NCBI RefSeq assembly: GCF_946892675.1
Contig: NZ_CAMPOV010000001.1
Span: 1,896,033 to 1,960,032, forward strand
Reading direction: 5' to 3'
DNA length: 64,000 bases
From: Arthrobacter sp. Marseille-P9274
GTDB taxonomy: Bacteria; Actinomycetota; Actinomycetes; Actinomycetales; Micrococcaceae
This document shows, piece by piece, positions 24,970-33,539 of the stretch; the first letter of the stretch is position 1, and each line of letters begins with the position of its first letter. The notes beneath the pieces are model-generated. The model was not told the DNA's origin. It saw only the letters and a list, made by a program, of their open reading frames with translations, and made no database searches. The position numbers were made by a program, and so were the translations under genes.

Positions 24970-26379
24970 ATGACGAGATTCCCCCGTACGTCCGGGCAGT
25001 CCACTGGCACCCATCACGCCGGACTCGGCCAATCCATGAAGCCGCGGCAGCTGATCATGATGGGACTCGGCAGCGCCATCGGCGCGGGCCTGTTCCTCGG
25101 CTCCGGAGCAGGGGTCCAGGCGGCCGGGCCCGCGGTGCTGGTGTCCTACCTGATCGCCGGGACCCTGGTGATCATCGTGATGGGAGCGCTGGGCGAGATG
25201 GCCGCCGCGCATCCCAGCAGCGGCGCCTTCTCCACCTATGCAGAGAAGGCGCTGGGTCCGACGGCGGGTGCCACTATCGGCTGGCTCTGGTGGGGACAGC
25301 TGGTCATTGTGATCGCAGCGGAAGCGGTGGGGGCCGCCGGGCTGATCGCCTCCGTCTGGCCGGGGCTGCCGGTGTGGCTGCTGGCCCTGACGTTCATGGT
25401 CATATTCACCGCCATCAACCTGCTCGGCGTGAACAACTACGGCGAGTTCGAATTCTGGTTCGCCATCATTAAGGTTGCGGCCATCCTGGCCTTCCTGGCC
25501 GTCGGCGTAGCCCTGATGGCCGGCTGGCTGCCGCAGACACCGTCGCCGGGCCTGACCAACATCCTCGGAACGGACGGCTTCGCCCCGGCAGGCCTCGGCG
25601 GCATCGCCACCGGCCTGCTGGTGGTCATCTTCGCCTTCGGAGGCACCGAAATCGTCGCGGTTGCCGCCGCCGAAACCAGGAACCCGCAGCGCAGCGTGGC
25701 CCGGGCGGTCAAGACGGTGGTGTGGCGCATCCTGGTGTTCTATGTCGGCTCCGTCCTGGTCATCACGCTGGCGGTGCCGTGGGATTCGCCGTCCCTGGCC
25801 TCGCCCTTCGCGGCGGTCCTCACGGAGGCCCGGATCCCCGGCGCGGACGTCGCCATCACGCTGATCGCCGCCGTCGCCCTGCTGTCCGCCCTCAACGCGA
25901 ATCTTTACGGCGCATCCCGCATGATCTTCTCGCTTTCCCGGCGCCGCGATGCCCCGGCCGGGCTGCAGATCATCACCTCGCGCGGCGTCCCCGTTCCCGC
26001 CGTGCTCGCCTCGGTGGCCTTCGGCTTCGCCGCCACCGTCCTGGAGCTTTTGTTCCCGGAAAAGGTGCTCCCGGTGCTGCTGAACTTTGTCGGCTCGACC
26101 TGCCTGGCCGTATGGGGAATGGTGCTGCTGTCCCAGCTCATCCTCCGCCGGCGTGCCGTGCGCGAGGGCGAACCGCTGCCGATGAAACTGCCTGGTTATC
26201 CCTGGACAAGCGGCATCGGCCTCGTGCTGCTGGCCGGGATCATCATCATCGGCCTGTTCTCTCCGGCCACAGCACTCCAGCTCGGCAGCACAGCCGCCCT
26301 GATCACCGTGATTGCACTGCTGAGCAGACTCGCCGTGAACCGAAGGCACACCACCGCCGATGCCCTGCACCACAGCTGA
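24970..26379 (+). CDS. Amino acid permease, APC superfamily (AAT-like)
   Basis: Proton-coupled amino-acid transporter of about 469 residues with 12 predicted helices. The AAT-type N-terminal signature MKPRQLIMMGLGSAIGAGLFLGSG begins near residue 19, followed by GALGEMAAAHPSSGAFSTYAEKALG near residue 80. I placed the start at 24970 (AGGA 9 nt upstream); the frame is open further 5' but that part is Arg/Pro-rich and unlike the family. Divergent from an Lrp regulator, which probably controls it. The substrate is not evident. Confidence 0.9.
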   Translation: MTRFPRTSGQSTGTHHAGLGQSMKPRQLIMMGLGSAIGAGLFLGSGAGVQAAGPAVLVSYLIAGTLVIIVMGALGEMAAAHPSSGAFSTYAEKALGPTAGATIGWLWWGQLVIVIAAEAVGAAGLIASVWPGLPVWLLALTFMVIFTAINLLGVNNYGEFEFWFAIIKVAAILAFLAVGVALMAGWLPQTPSPGLTNILGTDGFAPAGLGGIATGLLVVIFAFGGTEIVAVAAAETRNPQRSVARAVKTVVWRILVFYVGSVLVITLAVPWDSPSLASPFAAVLTEARIPGADVAITLIAAVALLSALNANLYGASRMIFSLSRRRDAPAGLQIITSRGVPVPAVLASVAFGFAATVLELLFPEKVLPVLLNFVGSTCLAVWGMVLLSQLILRRRAVREGEPLPMKLPGYPWTSGIGLVLLAGIIIIGLFSPATALQLGSTAALITVIALLSRLAVNRRHTTADALHHS

Positions 26380-26416
26380 CAAATTGCCCCCAGAGCAGGA
26401 ATCCGAACCTCACTGA

Positions 26417-26478
26417 TTGCACACTCTGCATGGTGGTTCTTGCTCTTGTTGCACACTCCTGGCGCCGGTGATTAGGGT
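26417..26478 (+). promoter_or_regulatory. Candidate promoter with direct repeats upstream of E1-alpha gene
   Basis: TTGCACACTC occurs twice, at 26417-26426 and 26449-26458, 32 bp apart (about three helical turns). The second copy supplies a possible -35 (TTGCAC, 26449-26454), with a weak -10 TAGGGT at 26473-26478 after 18 nt. A regulator binding both repeats would sit at and above the -35. Confidence 0.4.
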
Positions 26479-26558
26479 CACTGGCAGAAACCCCACGGCT
26501 TCCGACGGCGCCGATTCCAGCGCGGCCGGCCTGCCTTGACGAGCTAGGAGGAACCAGC

Positions 26559-27587
26559 ATGGCCGCTGAATTGCCTGGCCTTGACCACGCTGTCCTGACC
26601 GACGATGACCAGCGCCGGCTGTACCGCCTCATGGTGGCCGTGCGCCGCCTGGACGAGTCGGCCATCCGCTGGCAGCGGCAGGGCCTGATCCCCGGCTACG
26701 CCCCCGAACTGGGGCAGGAGGCGGCACAGGTCGGCAGCGGCTACGTGCTGGACATGTCCCGCGACTTCGTGTTCCCCACCTACCGGGAGATGGGCGTGGC
26801 CCGCACCGTCGGCGTCGACATGGTGGAGTACATGGCCACGCACAAAGCCACCTGGCACGGCGGGCTCTACGACCCCGCGGCGTCGCGCTTCGCGCCGATC
26901 CAGGCCGTCGTGGCCGGCTCCGTGCTGCACGCCGTCGGCTGGGCCCATGCCCAGACCATGGACGGAACCGGCGGCGCAGCCATCACCTACTTCGGTGACG
27001 GCGCCAGCTCCCAAGGCGACGTCCATGAGGCAATGAACTTCGCTGCCGTCATGAAGGCCCCCGTGGTCTTCTTCATCCAGAACAACGGCTGGGCCATTTC
27101 CATGCCCACGGAACGCCAGGTCGCCGGCGGGTCGGTCGCGGCCCGCGCGGCGGGCTACGGCATTCCTTCGCTGCAGGTTGACGGGAACGACGTCGTTGCC
27201 GTCGCCGAGGCGACGGCGGCCGCACTGGCGCACGCCCGCTCGCGCAAGGGACCGGCCATCGTCGAGGCCATGACCTACCGCCGCGGACCGCACTCCACCA
27301 GCGATGACCCAGGGCGGTACCGCACCCTCGAGGCCGAGCGGGCCGACGCGGGCGAGGATCCGATCCAGCGCATGCGCGCGCACCTCCTGGCAGAGGGACT
27401 TGCCGATGAGGCTTTCTTCGACGAAGCGCTCGCCGCGGCCAAGGCGGAGGAGGAACGCATCCGCGAGGGCATCATCGGCCTTGGATCACGCCCCGGCACG
27501 GAGATGTTCGACTTCGTCTACCAGGAACCGACACCAGCTTTGAAGGCACAGGCCCGCGCCTGGCGGGAGGAGTCCGAACATGTCTGA
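26559..27587 (+). CDS. Thiamine-dependent 2-oxoacid (or acetoin) dehydrogenase E1, alpha subunit
   Basis: TPP enzyme subunit of 342 residues that with E1-beta decarboxylates a 2-oxoacid or cleaves acetoin and passes the acyl group to lipoate. The TPP motif runs from GDGASSQGDVHEAMNFAAV to the closing NN (about 147-178). YRRGPHSTSDDPGRYR (about 246-261) is the phosphorylation-loop region seen in branched-chain and pyruvate E1-alpha. AGGAGG precedes the ATG. Overlaps the beta gene by 8 bp. Pyruvate, branched-chain acids or acetoin are all possible substrates; the downstream lipoyl and hydrolase genes favour an aco-like system. Confidence 0.9.
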   Translation: MAAELPGLDHAVLTDDDQRRLYRLMVAVRRLDESAIRWQRQGLIPGYAPELGQEAAQVGSGYVLDMSRDFVFPTYREMGVARTVGVDMVEYMATHKATWHGGLYDPAASRFAPIQAVVAGSVLHAVGWAHAQTMDGTGGAAITYFGDGASSQGDVHEAMNFAAVMKAPVVFFIQNNGWAISMPTERQVAGGSVAARAAGYGIPSLQVDGNDVVAVAEATAAALAHARSRKGPAIVEAMTYRRGPHSTSDDPGRYRTLEAERADAGEDPIQRMRAHLLAEGLADEAFFDEALAAAKAEEERIREGIIGLGSRPGTEMFDFVYQEPTPALKAQARAWREESEHV

Positions 27588-28749
27588 GCACACCACCCTC
27601 AGCGACCTCGAAGCAGCGCGCGACAACACCCGGGATGCCGCGGCGCAGCTGGAATTCGTCGAGACGATCGAACCTGCGGCAGGGAGCGGGCGTCAGGCCC
27701 CGGCTTACACAGACACGGCTGCCACCCAGACGGCTGTTGCAGAGGCGACGGTTGCAGAGCCGGCCATCGAGACCTTGTCCATGCAGCAGGCCCTGAACCG
27801 CGCACTCTCCGAGGTCCTTGAGGCCGACCCCAAGGCCATGGTCCTGGGCGAGGACGTCGGCCAGCTCGGCGGCGTCTTCCGCGTCACCGACGGCCTGCAG
27901 CGCAGGTACGGCGAAGACCGGGTCTTCGACACCCCGCTCGCCGAATCCGGCATCCTCGGCATGTCCGTCGGCCTGGCCATGGCCGGCTACCACCCGATTC
28001 CCGAGGTTCAGTTCGACGGTTTCGCCTACCCGGCGGTCAACCAGATCATCTGCCAGGTCGGCCGCATGAACTACCGCAGCCGCGGCAAGCTGCCCATGCC
28101 CATCACCCTGCGCGTGCCGAGCTTCGGCGGCATCCGCGCCCCGGAGCACCACGGGGAATCGCTCGAGGCGCTCTTCGCGCACGTTCCCGGGCTCAAGGTG
28201 GTCTCGCCGTCGAGCCCGAATGAGGCGTACCACCTGCTCAAGTTCGCTGCCGGCAGGCCCGACCCGGTGGTCTTCATGGAGCCGAAGTCCCGCTACTGGC
28301 AGAAGGGCCCCGTGGACACCGCCGGCACCGGCTACTCCCCCGAAGGCGCCCGCGTTGTCCGCGGGGGCCGGCATCTGACGCTGGTGGCCTGGGGCGCCAT
28401 GGTCGTCCGCTGCCTGCAGGTTGCCGAACTCGCAGCCGAAGACGGAATCGACATCGAGGTGCTGGACCTGCGCTGGCTCAAGCCCATTGACGCCGAAGCA
28501 CTGGCGGCCTCCGTCACCAAGACGCGCCGCGCCGTCGTCGTCCACGAAGCACCCCTGACCTCCGGCCTGGGCGCGGAAGTAGCCGCGCTCATTACCCAGC
28601 ACTGCTTCGCGACACTGAAGGCGCCCGTTGAGCGGGTCACAGGTTTCGACGTACCGTATCCCTCAGGAGACCTGGAGGACGAGTACATTCCCAACATTGA
28701 CCGCATCCTGTTCGGGATCCAGCGAGTATTGGAGTATCGCCGTGGCTGA
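27580..28749 (+). CDS. Thiamine-dependent dehydrogenase E1, beta subunit, with N-terminal extension
   Basis: 389 residues. The transketolase-like core starts at ETLSMQQALNRALSEVLEADP (about residue 65) and includes VLGEDVGQLGGVFRVTDGL (about 88-106) and PLAESGILGMSVGLAMAGY. About 65 extra Ala/Thr/Glu-rich residues precede the core. They look genuine because a strong GGAGGAG lies 8 nt before the ATG at 27580, within the alpha gene. Overlaps both neighbours by 8 bp, so the whole operon is coupled. Confidence 0.9.
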   Translation: MSEHTTLSDLEAARDNTRDAAAQLEFVETIEPAAGSGRQAPAYTDTAATQTAVAEATVAEPAIETLSMQQALNRALSEVLEADPKAMVLGEDVGQLGGVFRVTDGLQRRYGEDRVFDTPLAESGILGMSVGLAMAGYHPIPEVQFDGFAYPAVNQIICQVGRMNYRSRGKLPMPITLRVPSFGGIRAPEHHGESLEALFAHVPGLKVVSPSSPNEAYHLLKFAAGRPDPVVFMEPKSRYWQKGPVDTAGTGYSPEGARVVRGGRHLTLVAWGAMVVRCLQVAELAAEDGIDIEVLDLRWLKPIDAEALAASVTKTRRAVVVHEAPLTSGLGAEVAALITQHCFATLKAPVERVTGFDVPYPSGDLEDEYIPNIDRILFGIQRVLEYRRG

Positions 28750-29071
28750 AATTTCCTTTCCACTGCCGGACCTGGGCGAGGGCCTGATCGAGGCAACCGT
28801 GCTGGAGTGGCTCGTCGCCGAGGGCGAACAGATCGAGCGGAACCACCCGCTGGTCGAGGTCGAAACCACCAAATCCGCCGTGGAACTCCCCTCCCCGCAG
28901 GCCGGCAAGGTCCTACGGGTTTACGGCGAACCCGGTGACATCATCAAGGTCGGCGAGCCGCTGATCGTCTTCGAAGTCCCGGACGACACCGCCGGCATCG
29001 TCGGCACGGTGCCCCAGGAGCAGGCACCCAAGCGCCGCGTCCGGCTGACCGCCAACCTGGACGAGGACTGA
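28742..29071 (+). CDS. Stand-alone lipoyl-domain protein (truncated E2)
   Basis: Only 109 residues: a single lipoyl domain with the lipoyl-lysine motif VETTKSAVEL near residue 44 (Lys in the ETTKSAV hairpin), then a short charged tail EQAPKRRVRLTANLDED. The peripheral subunit-binding and acyltransferase domains of ordinary E2 are absent, and the open frame ends here by a clean stop. GTG start with GGAG 7 nt upstream, inside the E1-beta gene. The next gene encodes an alpha/beta hydrolase; together they correspond to the two halves of AcoC, the E2 of some acetoin dehydrogenases. Function as the swinging arm of this complex is inferred. Confidence 0.85.
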   Translation: MAEISFPLPDLGEGLIEATVLEWLVAEGEQIERNHPLVEVETTKSAVELPSPQAGKVLRVYGEPGDIIKVGEPLIVFEVPDDTAGIVGTVPQEQAPKRRVRLTANLDED

Positions 29072-29076
29072 CCGGC

Positions 29077-29883
29077 ATGGGCAGGCACCGCGATCAGACC
29101 GTGGAGGGCGTGGACCCGCACCTGAACGTGCACGTCCACGAGGCCGCACCGGGAACCACCGGCCCGCACCGTCCGATCATCCTGCTCCACGGGTTCGCAT
29201 CCTCCACCAAGCTCAACTGGGAGGACGCAGGCTGGATCACCGCGCTGACCCAGGCCGGGCGGCGCGTCGTCACCGTGGACCTGCCCGGCCACGGGGGCAG
29301 CCCCGCACCGGAGGAGATGGACGCCTACTCGCCCAGCCGGATCCGCGCGGACCTGCTGCAGCTGATCCTCAATGCGCACGTGCGCCCCTTAAAGGACGAC
29401 GACGATTCCACCGGAGTGGACCTGATCGGCTATTCGCTGGGCGCGCGTCTGGCGTGGGAGTTCGGTGCCACCCAGCCCGAACTGGTCCACAGAATCGTGC
29501 TCGGCGGGCCCGGCGCCCACGACCCCCTGGCCGACTTCGACCTGCCGGCCGCCCAGCGCTACCTGGCGGACGGCTCGGAGATCGCAGACCCGTCCACGGC
29601 GGAGCTGCTGCGCATGGCCCAGCTGGTGCCCGGCAATGACGTCTTTGCCCTGCTGACCATGATCGAAGCGATCAAGACGGAGCCGTTCGTCCCCTCCGAG
29701 GCCGTACCGCGAATGCCCGTGCTGCTGGTGGCGGGTGAACGAGATGAGATGGCGCGGACGGCACCGGAGCTGGCCAAGCTGGCTCCCCGCGCCGAGCTGC
29801 AGTGGCTCCCGGCCAGGACCCATGCCAACGCCATCACCAGCCGGGCCTTCAAGACAGCCGCCATCGACTTCCTCGCCAGCTAG
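29077..29883 (+). CDS. Alpha/beta hydrolase, AcoC C-terminal-like
   Basis: 268 residues with the alpha/beta-hydrolase fold: oxyanion-hole region HRPIILLHGFASSTKLNWED (about 28-47), nucleophile elbow GYSLGA (Ser about 117), and catalytic His in ARTHANAITSRAF near the end. It begins 5 bp after the lipoyl gene with GAGGA upstream, so it belongs to the operon. In AcoC-type E2 proteins a lipoyl domain is fused to just such a hydrolase domain; here they are separate. An unrelated esterase role cannot be excluded. Confidence 0.85.
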   Translation: MGRHRDQTVEGVDPHLNVHVHEAAPGTTGPHRPIILLHGFASSTKLNWEDAGWITALTQAGRRVVTVDLPGHGGSPAPEEMDAYSPSRIRADLLQLILNAHVRPLKDDDDSTGVDLIGYSLGARLAWEFGATQPELVHRIVLGGPGAHDPLADFDLPAAQRYLADGSEIADPSTAELLRMAQLVPGNDVFALLTMIEAIKTEPFVPSEAVPRMPVLLVAGERDEMARTAPELAKLAPRAELQWLPARTHANAITSRAFKTAAIDFLAS

Positions 29884-29889
29884 AGGCCT

Positions 29890-30001
29890 CCTCACGGCAG
29901 CCAGCCGTGATGGGCGGGCGCCTCGCGGCAGCCAGCCGTGACGGGCGGGCGCCTCGCGGCAGCCAGCCGTGATGGGCGGGCGCCTCGCGGCAGCCGCCCA
30001 T
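29890..30001. repeat. Tandem repeat, about 3.6 copies of 31 bp
   Basis: Units start at 29890, 29921, 29952 and 29983 (partial), built on CTCGCGGCAGCCAGCCGTG. They directly follow the hydrolase stop. The rest of the gap to the kinase gene (30002-30260) holds two imperfect copies of a segment containing CCCGCTGCGGCACT (about 30052 and 30115) and no gene. Confidence 0.9.
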
Positions 30002-30261
30002 GATACGCCGATCTATGCGCGACGTCCTGGCCCTCCAGCCCGCTGCCCCGCTGTCCCGCTGCGGCACTCACGCCTAGCTGCGTCACGTCGGCGTCCTCCC
30101 CGGCCCGTTCCGCTGCCCCGCTGCGGCACTTACAGCCCAACTGGGCTGCCTCGCCGGCGGTGCGGCGCTGCTCACGATGCCGGGAAATGGTCCCGGGTGC
30201 GACAGCCGTACCGTAGAATTGAGGCAAATCAGCAGACTTACATCCTGGGCGTGGAGGCTTG

Positions 30262-31245
30262 GTGGACATTCTCCTTGGGGGTCGCTACAGGACTGGCGAA
30301 CTCATCGGTACGGGCGGCGCAGCCACCGTATTCCGGGCACTCGACGAAACGTTGCACAGGGACGTGGCGGTCAAGATGTTCACGCCGACAACGCCCGACG
30401 ACGACGCTTACCGGCGGCAGCATACCGAAACCCTGCTGCTGGCGACCTTGAGCCACCCGGTGCTGGTCACCCTGCTCGACGCCGGGCTGTACGAAGATTC
30501 CAGCGGCACCATGAGCAACTATCTGGTGATGGAGCTCATCGAGGGCCAGGACCTGCGCAAGATGCTGGCCGCCGGCCCGCTTAAGCCAGCAGCCGTCGCC
30601 AACATCGGCGCCGACTTGGCTGATGCCCTTAATTACATTCATGAGAACGGCGTCGTGCACCGCGACATCAAGCCTGCCAACATCCTGATGTCCAACACCG
30701 GCAGCCTGGACACGCGGCTGCACCCGAAACTGTCGGACTTCGGCATCGCGCGCGTCGTCGATGCCTCGGTAGCCACGGTTCATGGAGCAACCATCGGTAC
30801 AGCCAACTACCTCAGCCCGGAACAGGCCCTGAGCCAGCCCGTCACGCCGGCCTCGGACATTTACTCACTCGGCTTGGTGCTGCTGGAATGCCTCACCGGG
30901 GAAAAGGCCTTCCCCGGTCCCATCGTCGAATCCGCCGTCGCCAGGCTTCTGAAGGACCCGCCGATCCCGGAGACCATCGGCGCCGACTGGCAAGAACTCC
31001 TGGGCCGGATGACTGCCCGTGAACCCGACAACCGGCCGACGGCGCATGAAGTCGCACTGCAGCTACGGTCCTGGACCGAAACCGTCGTTCTGCCACCGAA
31101 CGCTGGAACCCGGGAGTCGTCTCCTCCCGCTCCCGTTGAGGCACAGCTGCACCGTATCAGCGCCGTCAGTCCCGACACCGGCAACGTCACCACGGGCAAT
31201 GTGGTGATCCCCACTCCGCCGAACCGGGCGCCCAGCGTCGGCTGA
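30262..31245 (+). CDS. Serine/threonine protein kinase, soluble
   Basis: Hanks-type kinase of 327 residues. Visible motifs are the Gly-rich loop IGTGGAATVF (about 15-24), the Lys in DVAVKMF (about 39), the catalytic loop HRDIKPANIL (about 133-142), DFG (about 156), and SPEQ (about 178). The tail after residue 275 is Pro/Thr/Val-rich, with no membrane helix and no PASTA domain, so it is likely cytosolic. GGAGG lies 4 nt before the GTG at 30262; the TTG one codon earlier is too close to it. The substrate is unknown. Confidence 0.9.
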   Translation: MDILLGGRYRTGELIGTGGAATVFRALDETLHRDVAVKMFTPTTPDDDAYRRQHTETLLLATLSHPVLVTLLDAGLYEDSSGTMSNYLVMELIEGQDLRKMLAAGPLKPAAVANIGADLADALNYIHENGVVHRDIKPANILMSNTGSLDTRLHPKLSDFGIARVVDASVATVHGATIGTANYLSPEQALSQPVTPASDIYSLGLVLLECLTGEKAFPGPIVESAVARLLKDPPIPETIGADWQELLGRMTAREPDNRPTAHEVALQLRSWTETVVLPPNAGTRESSPPAPVEAQLHRISAVSPDTGNVTTGNVVIPTPPNRAPSVG

Positions 31246-31372
31246 ACTGAGTTGGCTACGGGGAACAACCTAGGCCGCAGTTCGACTAGCAGCTCCAAAT
31301 CCCAACGAACCCGGGATGTCGCCCTCCGCTTTCACCGCCGACGCCCAGCGGCCGTCATGGCTGTTCCTGGAA

Positions 31373-31493
31373 GTAGCTACTGCTCCGGTGTGACTACGTC
31401 CTAACGCGACTGGTGTATCGACGAAGGTAGCTACTGTCTTGACGGAAGTAGCTACAGCCCTGACGGGGCTACCGTCTTGACGGAAGTAGCTGC
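31373..31493. repeat. Cluster of GTAGCTAC palindromes
   Basis: The 8-bp palindrome GTAGCTAC occurs at 31373-31380, 31427-31434 and 31448-31455, with a near copy GTAGCTGC at 31486-31493. The last two sit in a longer shared segment TCTTGACGGAAGTAGCT repeated 38 bp apart. The cluster lies in the convergent gap between the kinase and HNH genes and runs a few codons into the HNH 3' end. Confidence 0.75.
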
Positions 31494-33262
31494 TGACTTC
31501 GTGACTTTGGTCGAGGCGGGAGGCTCGTCTGCCAATACGCATTGCGCAAAGGTCTTCTATCCGGATCAATGTAGGCGGGCGGAGTGAACCAAGGAATCCC
31601 CTCTGCAACTTTGATCGTCCAGTTGCCTTGCTCGATCAAATCATGATGCAGAATGCACAGGCAGACGCCGTTGGAGACACTCGTGTGCCCGCCGGCCCAC
31701 CACGGCACGATATGGTGCGCTTCCGTCCAGAAGGCCGGCATCGTGCATCCCGGGAAGGCGCAGCCCTTGTCCCTGGCCACGAGCGCCCGGCGTGTGGCTC
31801 GGTTGAAGAACCGTTGTGAGCGACCCAGATCCAGGACTTCGCCTCGGGACCCGAGAACGGCAGGGATTATCTCTGCATCGCAGGCCATGCGGCGGGCTGC
31901 CGTCGCTGAAATGGGCCCGTTGAAAACCGCATTTGCGCCGCCTGTCAGGAGTCCGGCGAGTTGCTCGTATCCGGTGGTAACAACGACCTGGGCCCGGTGT
32001 CCGCCGGAATCCGGAAGCCGACCGGTGTTCAGGGCAATCTTGCACGTGCTGACAAGTCCGGCGAGCAATTTCTGCGCCCTGGTGCAGCCGTCCAGTCCCG
32101 CCAGCACGCTAGGCGCCAGGGCCGGATTGTCCGACACAAAGGCCGCGTCCGCCTGATCGGCCCACCTCGCGTCTTCGTCGGCGCGGGTTTGCCGACCGAG
32201 GGTGTCTGCTTCGGCTTCAATTCGCCCACCCACACCACCCGTCCCGACCGCTTCAGAGCCTCCGCCGACACCAGCCGTCCCGACCCCTTCCACGCCACCG
32301 CCAACACCAGCCGTCCCGACCGGTTCAACGCCTCCACCCACACCACCCGTCCCGACCGATTCAGATCCTCCGTCGGCCGCGACTTGGATCGCGTCCGGTC
32401 GAATGCGCGGGTTGGTCGCGGTGTTCATGGCGGTCGCCATGGCTTCGTACTGTTCGTCCGTGGTGTTGATGACGAACTGGTGCAGCCCCCGCCGCCGGCC
32501 TCGGTAGAAGACGCCTTGGCGGGCCTTGAGCTCTTCCTCGCTCGGCTCGGCTCCATTCTGGTCGACGGCGGTTTCCCAGGTTTTGGCCACCATGCCCAAG
32601 GTGTCGGCATCCGTTTCGGCAGCCTGCTGCACTAGGGAGGCTTCCATGGCTTCCAACGTCTCGTTGTCGGCAACGCAGGCAACACGGGCGAGCGAATCGG
32701 TCACCAGGGCAGCAGCGTGGCCGCTGACCTCACCTGCAGCCATCGCCTGGGCGAGCGACGGCAGGGCAGGTGCTCCGACTTCCCCATCGAGCCGAACCGG
32801 CCTAGCGATGGCCTTCCCGACCCTGATCCGGCGCCGCGCCTCCACAATGCCGATTCCCAACCGCGAGCGCAGATACTCAGCGTTGTTGGCGAACTCGGTC
32901 TTCCGCCGTTTGCGGTTCCTTACTGCCAGCTCCGACGAGCCCAATGGGTCCTGCATCCCAATGGCGGCCGCAGGGTCGGCCCACGCAGCGGTGCCGAAAT
33001 CGGCCGCCGTCGACTGACTGGGAGCGGAGTTTCCAACCGTGGCGGCTAGGTCAGCCTGTTCGACGGCGTGGGCACCCACGGCCTGGAAGAACTCCACGAC
33101 CTTCGATACATCTTCGAAGGCTGCTACAACTGCAGCCAAATCCAGAGGTGGCAGAACCGCTGCCTCGGCTTGGAACCGGGCAGCCAATTCCAGCAGGCGC
33201 TCACGGATTCCGAGGATGGATGCTTCCATCTCTTCGGTTGCGTCCAATGGGATGAGGGCCAT
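31469..33262 (-). CDS. HNH endonuclease-domain protein with DUF222 (13E12-repeat family)
   Basis: 597 residues. The N-terminal two thirds resemble DUF222, the conserved region of 13E12-type proteins found in many copies in actinobacteria. The C-terminal HNH motif is seen in DKGCAFPGCTMPAFWTEAHHIVPWWAGGHTSVSNG, with HH and a Cys pair near residues 490-525, then LHHDL. A glycine-rich insert of four 12-residue repeats (VGTGGVGGGVEP-like) interrupts the middle at about 298-345, encoded by a 36-bp tandem array. The biological role of the family is unknown; nuclease activity is inferred from the HNH motif. Confidence 0.87.
   Translation of the reverse strand: MALIPLDATEEMEASILGIRERLLELAARFQAEAAVLPPLDLAAVVAAFEDVSKVVEFFQAVGAHAVEQADLAATVGNSAPSQSTAADFGTAAWADPAAAIGMQDPLGSSELAVRNRKRRKTEFANNAEYLRSRLGIGIVEARRRIRVGKAIARPVRLDGEVGAPALPSLAQAMAAGEVSGHAAALVTDSLARVACVADNETLEAMEASLVQQAAETDADTLGMVAKTWETAVDQNGAEPSEEELKARQGVFYRGRRRGLHQFVINTTDEQYEAMATAMNTATNPRIRPDAIQVAADGGSESVGTGGVGGGVEPVGTAGVGGGVEGVGTAGVGGGSEAVGTGGVGGRIEAEADTLGRQTRADEDARWADQADAAFVSDNPALAPSVLAGLDGCTRAQKLLAGLVSTCKIALNTGRLPDSGGHRAQVVVTTGYEQLAGLLTGGANAVFNGPISATAARRMACDAEIIPAVLGSRGEVLDLGRSQRFFNRATRRALVARDKGCAFPGCTMPAFWTEAHHIVPWWAGGHTSVSNGVCLCILHHDLIEQGNWTIKVAEGIPWFTPPAYIDPDRRPLRNAYWQTSLPPRPKSRSQQLLPSRR
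32226..32369. repeat. In-frame 36-bp tandem repeat inside the HNH gene
   Basis: Four copies; the marker CCGTCCCGACC recurs at 32239, 32275, 32311 and 32347, exactly 36 bp apart. It encodes Gly/Val-rich 12-residue units. Copy changes would preserve frame. Confidence 0.9.
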
Positions 33263-33344
33263 GCCGCCACCCTACGAGCACAGGCATTCGAAGGCGAGAA
33301 AAAACAGGCGGTGTGTAGGTACAGTCGGCATCCCGGCAGTAGGC

Positions 33345-33424
33345 GGTTCTGAGCGGAGCCGGTTCTGAGCGGAGCCGGTTCTGAGCGGAGTCGGTTCTGA
33401 GCGGAGTCGGTTCTGAGCGGAGTC
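33345..33424. repeat. Tandem repeat, 5 copies of 16 bp
   Basis: Five perfect or near-perfect units of GGTTCTGAGCGGAGYC, where Y is C in the first two and T in the rest. They lie 83 bp upstream of the HNH start in the 345-bp divergent gap before the FAH-RraA gene. Copy-number variation is likely. The remainder of the gap holds the hpa-type promoter. Confidence 0.95.
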
Positions 33425-33539
33425 GTCCCATTCGTGGAGTCGTCCGCCAGAAGGGGCCACAGCCCGCCCGCGTCCCCGCTCCCGCCCCACGCTCCAAGGG
33501 AGCGAATGACTGACCGTTTGGAAATGTTCCGACCAGGGG

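Noticed and set aside
24817-26382. 521-residue minus-strand open frame, Gln/His/Asp-rich
   Set aside because: Shadow of the amino-acid permease; polar, repeat-like composition typical of antisense frames to membrane proteins.
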